A DNA stretch of 10,423 nt, taken from assembly GCA_902478765.1 (NCBI GenBank), contig CABSMN010000020.1, forward strand, positions 1 to 10,423. Reading direction: 5' to 3'. Under the pieces are notes generated by a model, which was not told the origin of the DNA, made no database searches, and saw only the letters and a program-made list of their open reading frames with translations. Below, piece by piece: positions 5,645 to 10,423 of this stretch (positions are counted from its first letter, which is position 1; each line of letters opens with the position of its first letter). The stretch is from an uncultured Collinsella sp. Its GTDB lineage: Bacteria; Actinomycetota; Coriobacteriia; Coriobacteriales; Coriobacteriaceae. The translations under genes and the position numbers were made by a program.

Positions 5645-6394
5645 GAGCCGCTGCGACAGAGCCCTGTTGTTGGGGCAGTACGTGTCGAGCAGCGCGTGAA
5701 ACCGATGATTGTGGCTCGGCTCGAGCAGGTGGACGAGCTCGTGGGCGACAACCATGTCAAGGCACTCGACGGGGTAGGCGGCAAGTTCTCGTGCGATGCG
5801 AATGGCGCCGGTTTTGGGCGTGCATGATCCCCAGCGCGTTTTCATGCTGCGCACGGAAACGCGGGAAACGGCGACACCCATTGCGATTTCGTATGCGTGC
5901 ACCATATCCCGCAGCGCCGATGTGACTTCGGACGTATAGAGCTGGTCAATATGGGCTTGGATCTCACTGGGCGTTAAGCCGTCGAGGGGCGCGTTCCACT
6001 TGGCCTGCGGACGTTCGTCTGGCTCGTCGGTACCCATAAAGCTTGCGAACGTGGCTTGTTTGGGCCGCGGTGCGGGGGGATCAAAGTTGTGGTCGAGTGC
6101 ATCCTGTACCGTGATGGGCTTGCCCCAAAGTGCAATGATGGACGAGGGGCTGAGCGACTCCTGTGCCGTCGTCTGACGTTGCTCGCGCTGGGCAAGTCGG
6201 CTGATAATCCAGGCGCTGTTGCGCTTCACAAACGCTTCGATATGCTCGCGGCTGGCGCCGAGCGGTGCGCTGGCGTGGACCTCGCCGCTCGATGTGACGC
6301 GTAGGTTGAAGTTCTTGACGCACTTTTTGGTAACGACGACGGGGATGGATGTGCCATCCGGTCGGGATACGGTAATCGTAAATTGCTGCGTCAA
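5618..6394 (-). CDS. YgjP-type zinc metallopeptidase (DUF45/M48-like)
   Basis: A 258-residue predicted zinc-dependent hydrolase of the YgjP family; its substrate is unknown. The zinc motif H218-E219-x-x-H222 is followed by H228 as the likely third ligand (HELVHLLEPSH), and upstream MKTRWGSC (about 184-191) is the other family hallmark. The N-terminal half is beta-rich (about 1-45), with a Pro- and Gln-rich variable middle (about 100-140). There is no signal peptide or membrane segment, so it is cytosolic. I chose the TTG at 6394 because GAAGGA lies 6 nt upstream. ATGs at 6442 and 6496 are in frame but lack such a site, and the added residues look non-coding; the longest choice would overlap the dipeptidase end. 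Confidence 0.88.
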   Translation of the reverse strand: MTQQFTITVSRPDGTSIPVVVTKKCVKNFNLRVTSSGEVHASAPLGASREHIEAFVKRNSAWIISRLAQREQRQTTAQESLSPSSIIALWGKPITVQDALDHNFDPPAPRPKQATFASFMGTDEPDERPQAKWNAPLDGLTPSEIQAHIDQLYTSEVTSALRDMVHAYEIAMGVAVSRVSVRSMKTRWGSCTPKTGAIRIARELAAYPVECLDMVVAHELVHLLEPSHNHRFHALLDTYCPNNRALSQRLKKPPANEL

Positions 6395-6417
6395 AAGCGG
6401 TCCTTCAGATTGGGGAC

Positions 6418-6450
6418 GGGCCGCATGTCGACCGTTCGGCATGCCGGCCC
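6418..6450 (-). other. GC-rich hairpin between the dipeptidase and peptidase genes
   Basis: On the minus strand GGGCCGGCATG pairs with CATGCGGCCC, a 10-bp stem with one bulged G and a 12-nt loop. No U tract follows, so it is a poor terminator. It may protect or process the transcript, or partly stop transcription leaving the dipeptidase gene. Confidence 0.45.
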
Positions 6451-6467
6451 GCTCAGGGGATGTGAAA

Positions 6468-7481
6468 TTAATAACGCTCGAAGAAGGCAAGGGCATTATC
6501 GCTGCAGAGCTTCTGCATCACGGTCTTGCCAAAGTGCTTGGAGAGCATGTTCTGGAACTCGGGCATCTTGCTGGCATCGGAGAGGAAGGCGGGCACCGTG
6601 GCACCGTCCCAGTCGCCGCCGAGCGCGATGACGTCCTCGCCGCCCAGGTCGAGCCAGTGCTCGATATGTGCCGCTAGCTGGTCGAAGGTGACGTCTGCGG
6701 CGGTCTTGTCGGTTGCGTCGTTGGAAAGGAACTCGCTGCAGTAGTTGAGGCCGACGATACCGCCCATGTCGCGAATGGTGCGGAACTGGTCGTCGGTAAG
6801 GTTGCGTTTGACGCCGCAAACCGCACGGGAGTTGGAGTGGCTGGCGACGAAGGGACGCGTGGCGTGGGCGAGAACCTCGTCAAAGCACTCATCGTTGAGG
6901 TGGGAGACGTCGAGTACCATGCCGGCGTGCTCCATCTGCGTAAGTGCCTCGATGCCGGCGCCGGTGAGGCCGGCGTGGGTGTCGTGGCCGCTCGCGAGCG
7001 GCCCCTGCGCATTCCAGCTGAGTGACGACATAAGCACGCCCAAGCTCTTGAGCACTTCGATCAGCGCGGGGTCCTCGGCAAAGAACGTGGCGTTTTCGAT
7101 GGTGTGGATGCAGGCGACCTTGCCGTCCTTGAGCGCGGGGCGAATGTCTGCGGCGCTGCGCACGTTGACCATACGGTCGTGGTTGAGCATTGCCTGGCCG
7201 CTCATATGCGCCATGATCTGCGCCTGGAAGCGCGCGGCGTGGGCGGTGGGAATCTCGTCGGGGACAAACGTGGCGAAGCACTGTGCCCACGGCGTGTTGC
7301 CGATCTTTGCGAGCGAGATGGCACAGGCGTTACCCTCGATGAGGTCGAAATCTTGCGGATGCGTTTCGTCGCCGGGGAAATAACCGTCGGTGCCGGCGGT
7401 AAAGCGCAGGTCGAGATCGAGCGTGGCCCAGCCGATGCGGTCGGCGGTGTCGCAGTGTAGGTCAAATACGGGATATGCCAT
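6468..7481 (-). CDS. Membrane dipeptidase family (M19) metallopeptidase
   Basis: Cleaves dipeptides, and in some relatives D-amino-acid-containing ones, using two zinc ions. The family's metal ligands are present: H9 and D11 in DLHCDT, E129 in HTIEN, H194 in DVSHLND and H215 in ASHSNSR, plus D290 in GGDWDG. The protein is 337 residues, normal for bacterial members. Despite the family name, no signal peptide or membrane anchor is visible, so it is probably cytosolic. ATG 7481 is preferred over 7511 because GGAGGAA lies just upstream and the conserved part starts immediately. It is divergent from the SlyD-like gene. The YgjP-type gene lies 73 bp downstream on the same strand, so a peptidase pair may be co-transcribed past the intergenic hairpin. 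Confidence 0.93.
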   Translation of the reverse strand: MAYPVFDLHCDTADRIGWATLDLDLRFTAGTDGYFPGDETHPQDFDLIEGNACAISLAKIGNTPWAQCFATFVPDEIPTAHAARFQAQIMAHMSGQAMLNHDRMVNVRSAADIRPALKDGKVACIHTIENATFFAEDPALIEVLKSLGVLMSSLSWNAQGPLASGHDTHAGLTGAGIEALTQMEHAGMVLDVSHLNDECFDEVLAHATRPFVASHSNSRAVCGVKRNLTDDQFRTIRDMGGIVGLNYCSEFLSNDATDKTAADVTFDQLAAHIEHWLDLGGEDVIALGGDWDGATVPAFLSDASKMPEFQNMLSKHFGKTVMQKLCSDNALAFFERY

Positions 7482-7522
7482 GGTTCCTCCGGTTGCAGCG
7501 TTTCTTTGCAAACTGTCATTGA

Positions 7523-7543
7523 ATTGTATGACTAGGGTATAGT
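7523..7543. promoter_or_regulatory. Divergent -10 elements between dipeptidase and FKBP genes
   Basis: TATAGT at 7538-7543 on the plus strand and TACAAT on the minus strand (bases 7523-7528) are good -10 matches facing away from each other. Their -35 regions are poor (about TGTCAT at 7514-7519 for the plus side). A short inverted repeat, GTCAT-8 nt-ATGAC (7515-7519, 7528-7532), lies between them and could be an operator, but 5-bp arms are weak evidence. Confidence 0.4.
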
Positions 7544-7560
7544 TAGCGCCATATGTTCAC

Positions 7561-7583
7561 GGCGGCCCGCGTTGTGTGCCGCC
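7561..7583 (+). other. GC hairpin in the leader of the FKBP gene
   Basis: GGCGGC (7561-7566) pairs perfectly with GCCGCC (7578-7583) around an 11-nt loop, ending 8 nt before the GGAGG ribosome binding site. It may stabilise the message or tune translation. No U tract makes termination unlikely. Confidence 0.35.
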
Positions 7584-7601
7584 CTTATCACGGAGGTTAC
7601 C

Positions 7602-8030
7602 ATGTCCAACCAGGGCAAGAAGGTCAAGACCCATTATCGCGGCACGCTCGACGACGGCACGCAGTTCGATAGCTCCTACGATCGCGGCGAGCCGCTGGAG
7701 TTCACCTGCGGCGCCGGTCAGATGATCAAGGGCTTCGACGCCGCTGTTGTCGATATGCAGGTGGGCGAGAAGAAGACCGTGCACATTCCTGCTGCCGATG
7801 CCTACGGCGAGCACAATCCCGAGATGGTTCTGACCTTCCCGGCCGAGCAGGTTCCCAACATCGAGCAGATCGAGAAGGGCATGAAGCTCTTCCTGTCCAC
7901 GCCGAGCGGCATGCCCGTCCCTGCCGTCGTCATTGACGTGACGCCCGAAGCCGTGACGCTCGATGCCAACCACGAGCTTGCCGGCAAGGACCTCAACTTT
8001 GATATCGAGCTCGTCGAGGTCGAGGACTAG
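7602..8030 (+). CDS. SlyD-like FKBP-type peptidyl-prolyl cis-trans isomerase
   Basis: A 142-residue cytosolic prolyl isomerase and folding chaperone. The split FKBP domain (about 1-70 and 125-142) surrounds an insert-in-flap chaperone domain (about 70-125), as in SlyD. Diagnostic segments are HYRGTLDDGTQFDSS, GAGQMIKGFD, AYGEHNPEM and the closing DANHELAGKDLNFDIELVEV. The histidine- and cysteine-rich tail that binds nickel in E. coli SlyD is absent, as in short SlyD-like proteins. ATG 7602 has GGAGG 5 nt upstream; a longer in-frame start at 7572 would cover the leader hairpin. The UreE-like gene follows after 3 nt, so the two are translated together, which hints at a role in nickel handling. 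Confidence 0.93.
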   Translation: MSNQGKKVKTHYRGTLDDGTQFDSSYDRGEPLEFTCGAGQMIKGFDAAVVDMQVGEKKTVHIPAADAYGEHNPEMVLTFPAEQVPNIEQIEKGMKLFLSTPSGMPVPAVVIDVTPEAVTLDANHELAGKDLNFDIELVEVED

Positions 8031-8033
8031 GCT

Positions 8034-8612
8034 ATGCCTGCGAATCTGGTTTCGACAGCGTGCCTCGGAAATCTCAACGACCCGTCCTATGAGCTTTTGC
8101 TTCGCCGGGAGCTGGGCGGTGTCTTTGAGGTCGATGAGCTACTGCTCGATTGGGACCAGGCTGATGTATACGCGTTTGTGGGCGTGACGGAGCTGGGGCG
8201 CACGGTCGATGTTCGGCTGGATACTGCCGACGGCAGTCGTTTTGTCGACGGCGACGTGCTCGCCGTCGACCGTTCGGGCGTGGTGCCCGTGGCGGTTGTC
8301 GTGCGCCTGCGCAGCGCCGAGGTATATTTGGTCGAAGTTGACCGCATGGACCCGATTGCGCTCGCGCATGCGTGCTGGGAGATCGGCAATATGCATGCGC
8401 CGCTTTTTCGAGGCGATTCGGACGAGCATACCGTGCGCATGTATACGCCGGTGCAACCTGTTTTGGGCCGCATGCTCCGGGGCGTCGAGGGCGTTCGGCT
8501 CTCGACGGTTACCCGTGAACTCGATTCGGACCGGCGCTTTGCGTCGAGTGCGGCGGATGCCGTTGTGAGCATGGCTCCCGACTTTACCATCGTAAAAAAG
8601 ACGCGCGGCTAA
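8034..8612 (+). CDS. ureE: UreE-like nickel metallochaperone
   Basis: A 192-residue protein with the UreE layout: an N-terminal peptide-binding beta domain (about 30-100, with GRTVDVRL and DGDVLAVDRSG) and a C-terminal metal-binding domain (about 105-170). The segment HACWEIGNMHAPLF matches the family's AYHLGNRHVPLQ, so H121 stands for the conserved interface nickel ligand. The further histidines of the K. aerogenes protein (YHHDHV) are replaced by MYTPVQ, and there is no histidine-rich tail. GAGG lies 8 nt before ATG 8034. No urease or other urease accessory gene is in the window. Delivery of nickel to urease or to another nickel enzyme such as hydrogenase is inference. Identification is by motif recall. 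Confidence 0.75.
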   Translation: MPANLVSTACLGNLNDPSYELLLRRELGGVFEVDELLLDWDQADVYAFVGVTELGRTVDVRLDTADGSRFVDGDVLAVDRSGVVPVAVVVRLRSAEVYLVEVDRMDPIALAHACWEIGNMHAPLFRGDSDEHTVRMYTPVQPVLGRMLRGVEGVRLSTVTRELDSDRRFASSAADAVVSMAPDFTIVKKTRG

Positions 8613-8618
8613 GCGCGT
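8601..8618 (+). other. Hairpin at the ureE stop codon
   Basis: ACGCGC (8601-8606) and GCGCGT (8613-8618) form a perfect 6-bp stem whose loop contains the TAA stop. An overlapping 12-bp palindrome, GCGTATATACGC, spans 8615-8626. There is no U tract, so it is unlikely to fully stop transcription into the next gene. Confidence 0.35.
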
Positions 8619-8694
8619 ATATACGCAAGGCGGGCTTTGAGGGGCGACCAATCAAGGTCCGTCTTGCTGTTGATAGGAGGCTTTGGGGAAGCAT

Positions 8695-9492
8695 ATGGGT
8701 CTTGAGGGAATCAAGCTGATTGCATGCGATTTGGACGGCACGTTGCTGCATCCGGGGGAGCGCGAGCCGCGTTCCGAGGCCTTTGAGCTCATCGATGAGC
8801 TGCATCGTCGCGGTATCGTGTTTATGCCGGCGAGCGGCCGTCAATATGCGAGCTTGCGCTACCTGTTTGCCCCGGTGGCCGATGAGCTCGCCTATGTATG
8901 CGAAAACGGAGCCCTGGTGATGAGCGAGGGGCGTGCCGTTGTCAAGCGTTCCATGGAGCGTAGCCTTGCTATGGATATCGCGAATGCCGTGGTTGCGTAT
9001 CCCCATGCCGACGTGACCCTTTCATGTGAGGGACACCTCTACACCATGAGCGGCAACGATGCATTCGTCGATCATTTGCGCTATGAGGTCCACTGCGATG
9101 TGGCGGTGGTCGACCGCCCCGAGGACATCGACGAGGACGTCATTAAGATTGCCTTCCAGACGCCCGAGGTAGATCAGCCGGCGGCCCTGGAGTATTTCGA
9201 GCGCCTCTTTAGCGACCGTGTTGACGTGATGACGTCGGGAACCGAATGGACGGACTTTATCGGTTTCGGTTCGGGCAAGGGCTCCGCGCTTGCCGATTAC
9301 GGTCGCGCCCTGGGTATTTCGCCCGATGAGATGATGGCGTTTGGCGATAACGAAAACGACCGCGACATGCTCAACGTAGTGGGCCATCCTTATCTAATGG
9401 AGAGCTGCAATCCCTCTATGCGTGGCATCAATGACCGCGTCCGTTACGTGCGCACGGTCGAAGAAGAGCTGCGTCGTCTGCTCGCCGAGTAA
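8695..9492 (+). CDS. Cof-type HAD-IIB phosphatase
   Basis: A 265-residue haloacid dehalogenase superfamily phosphatase of the Cof/IIB class, acting on small phosphorylated metabolites such as sugar phosphates, nucleotides or cofactors; the exact substrate cannot be read from sequence. Motif I is D12-x-D14 in CDLDGTLL (D12 nucleophile), motif II is ASGR, motif III is the lysine in GSGKGSAL and motif IV is FGDNENDRDML. The alpha/beta cap lies between motifs II and III (about 80-185). ATG 8695 with GGGGA about 5 nt upstream is preferred; AGGAGG at 8675-8680 is too close for the alternative TTG 8683. It stands 82 nt behind ureE on the same strand and may be read from the same promoter. Confidence 0.93.
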   Translation: MGLEGIKLIACDLDGTLLHPGEREPRSEAFELIDELHRRGIVFMPASGRQYASLRYLFAPVADELAYVCENGALVMSEGRAVVKRSMERSLAMDIANAVVAYPHADVTLSCEGHLYTMSGNDAFVDHLRYEVHCDVAVVDRPEDIDEDVIKIAFQTPEVDQPAALEYFERLFSDRVDVMTSGTEWTDFIGFGSGKGSALADYGRALGISPDEMMAFGDNENDRDMLNVVGHPYLMESCNPSMRGINDRVRYVRTVEEELRRLLAE

Positions 9493-9569
9493 GTTTTCGG
9501 GACATACCTAGAAATCTACTTTTTGCTGCAGAGTGCGGAAAGATGGATTTTAAGGCATGTTCCCAACAT

Positions 9570-9950
9570 CTACCGGCAGTCGGGGCAGAGACCCTCGAAG
9601 ATGGTGTTGTGCGACGTGACGTGCCAGCCGATTTGCTCGGACGCCTTGGCGTCGAGCTGGGCATCGAAGGGGAGCGGTACGTCGATGACGCGGCTGCACG
9701 AGGTGCAGATGATATGCGCATGCGGCTCGATCGTGCGATCGAAGCGGCTGCCGCCCGGCGTCTTGATGGAGAGGATTTCGCCGGCGTCGGCCAAGAGATT
9801 GAGATTGCGGTAGACCGTACCGCGGCTGATTTTGCCATCCTGCGCGCGCACGACGTTGTAGATTTCGTCGGCGGTGGGATGGTTATAGCTTTGGCGCACG
9901 GCGTCAAGAACCAGCTTTCGCTGCCTGGTATTCCTTCTTTGCACCGCCAT
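9570..9950 (-). CDS. perR: Fur-family metalloregulator, PerR-like
   Basis: A 126-residue metal-dependent repressor. The winged helix occupies about 1-70, with recognition helix ISRGTVYRNLNLL (41-53); the dimerisation domain follows. The structural zinc site is C82/C85 and C122/C125. Aligned by eye with B. subtilis PerR, the metal-sensing residues H37, D85, H91 and H93 correspond to H24, D71, H77 and H79, with D96 or D100 for D104. Their conservation suggests peroxide sensing by histidine oxidation, although Fur or Zur roles are not excluded. GAGG repeats lie 3 and 8 nt before the ATG. A candidate promoter with an imperfect palindrome lies upstream, consistent with autoregulation. No peroxide-defence gene is adjacent. 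Confidence 0.88.
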   Translation of the reverse strand: MAVQRRNTRQRKLVLDAVRQSYNHPTADEIYNVVRAQDGKISRGTVYRNLNLLADAGEILSIKTPGGSRFDRTIEPHAHIICTSCSRVIDVPLPFDAQLDAKASEQIGWHVTSHNTIFEGLCPDCR

Positions 9951-9986
9951 GCGCCTCGCCTCTTTTCTATTAACGGTCGTAGGTAA

Positions 9987-10015
9987 ATGATACCGTATTT
10001 AGCACACAATACTAA
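9987..10015 (-). promoter_or_regulatory. Candidate perR promoter with overlapping palindrome
   Basis: On the minus strand TTAGTA, 17 bp, TATCAT make a plausible -35/-10. An imperfect 17-nt palindrome with TTAG...CTAA ends (9999-10015) overlaps the -35. It does not match the classic PerR box (TTATAATnATTATAA) well, so autoregulation is only a suggestion. Confidence 0.35.
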
Positions 10016-10041
10016 TAATGAGGACTGAAACCGTCCTCATT
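10012..10041 (-). terminator. Terminator hairpin built from the last codons of acyP
   Basis: AATGAGGAC and GTCCTCATT form a perfect 9-bp stem with a 7-nt loop (10017-10025 with 10033-10041). It encodes the C-terminal residues NEDGFSPH. On the minus strand it is followed by ATTAGTATTGTG, a moderately U-rich tail containing the stop codon. It would limit read-through into perR, about 60 nt downstream. Confidence 0.55.
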
Positions 10042-10422
10042 GGCAAGTGGGGCTCGGGCCTGGGCGTCTACGAGGCGAAAACGCGTTCCCATGCGCTCGT
10101 AGGAGGCATGAAGCGCCTCGAGATGAGATAGGACGTTTGCCGGAGCTCCCTGTATCTCCATCTCGACTGAGCCGTCTTCCATGTTACGCACCCAGCCGGT
10201 GAGGGAGCGTGCCTGCGCGAGGTTGGTGTTGGTAAAGCGAAAACCAACGCCTTGGACTTGCCCCGTCCAGTGCAGGAAATAGCGCAGGGGAGTGTCTTGA
10301 GTGGCCTCGTCGCTTGCGAGTACGGTAAGCCTGCGGCGCAGCTCGAGCTCGACGTTTGATGGTTTTTGAGGCTCTCGACTGCCGCCGGTGACGCTGGAGA
10401 AGAACGTATCGAAGAGGCCCAT
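10012..10422 (-). CDS. acyP: Acylphosphatase with N-terminal extension
   Basis: Hydrolyses the carboxyl-phosphate bond of acyl phosphates. The acylphosphatase domain spans about 46-136: GQVQGVGFRF carries the catalytic arginine R62 and GWVRNMEDGSVEMEIQG the catalytic asparagine N80, 18 residues apart as in the family (R23/N41 in the muscle enzyme). Typical acylphosphatases are about 90-100 residues; here about 45 polar, charged residues precede the domain, with no signal peptide. The ATG at 10422 lies one base from the window edge, so its ribosome binding site cannot be checked and an even earlier start is possible. The same strand carries perR next. Confidence 0.9.
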   Translation of the reverse strand: MGLFDTFFSSVTGGSREPQKPSNVELELRRRLTVLASDEATQDTPLRYFLHWTGQVQGVGFRFTNTNLAQARSLTGWVRNMEDGSVEMEIQGAPANVLSHLEALHASYERMGTRFRLVDAQARAPLANEDGFSPHY

Positions 10423-10423
10423 C

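Noticed and set aside
9497..9506. GGGACATACC after the HAD gene as a second copy of the nrdG palindrome
   Set aside because: Only eight bases agree with the arm and no inverted partner lies nearby; chance similarity.
9557..9569. Small ATGTT-CCC-AACAT hairpin between the HAD and perR genes
   Set aside because: The stem is 5 bp with a 3-nt loop and no clear U tract on either strand; too weak to call a terminator.

Overview
The window looks like chromosomal DNA from an anaerobic, fairly GC-rich actinobacterium of the Coriobacteriia, most like Collinsella. This rests on codon use, on a class III (oxygen-sensitive) ribonucleotide reductase as the main gene, and on my memory of similar proteins. 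No database search was run. There is no phage, transposase, CRISPR array or defence locus. It is a mostly ordinary housekeeping stretch whose unusual content sits in the non-coding DNA around nrdD and nrdG and in one small nickel-chaperone-like operon.

Layout. Bases 1-370 hold no confident gene: there is a terminator-like hairpin and a doubtful minus-strand reading frame that leaves the left edge. Next comes a promoter with a good NrdR box, a long (about 220 nt) leader that can fold, and nrdD (644-2866). The 427 bp between nrdD and nrdG is packed with two unrelated large inverted repeats. One mirrors the 3' end of nrdD itself. The other sits directly in front of the nrdG ribosome binding site. 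nrdG (3294-3875) is followed by a pterin/folate run: folE, an HD-domain hydrolase 1 nt behind it, and folB. folB converges on a minus-strand pair, a YgjP-type zinc peptidase and an M19 dipeptidase.

From the dipeptidase start, a divergent region of about 120 bp drives a plus-strand operon: a SlyD-like FKBP prolyl isomerase and, 3 nt later, a UreE-like nickel chaperone. A Cof-type HAD phosphatase follows 82 nt on. The right end is on the minus strand: a PerR-like Fur-family repressor, and upstream of it an acylphosphatase with an N-terminal extension, whose last codons double as a terminator hairpin.

How the genes work together. NrdD makes deoxynucleotides without oxygen and NrdG installs its glycyl radical; NrdR probably controls the promoter. 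FolE and FolB catalyse two early, non-adjacent steps of dihydropterin synthesis, but folP and folK are not next to them. SlyD and UreE families both deliver nickel in other bacteria, so their pairing here without any urease gene suggests maturation of some other nickel enzyme. The PerR-like regulator fits an anaerobe that must sense peroxide.
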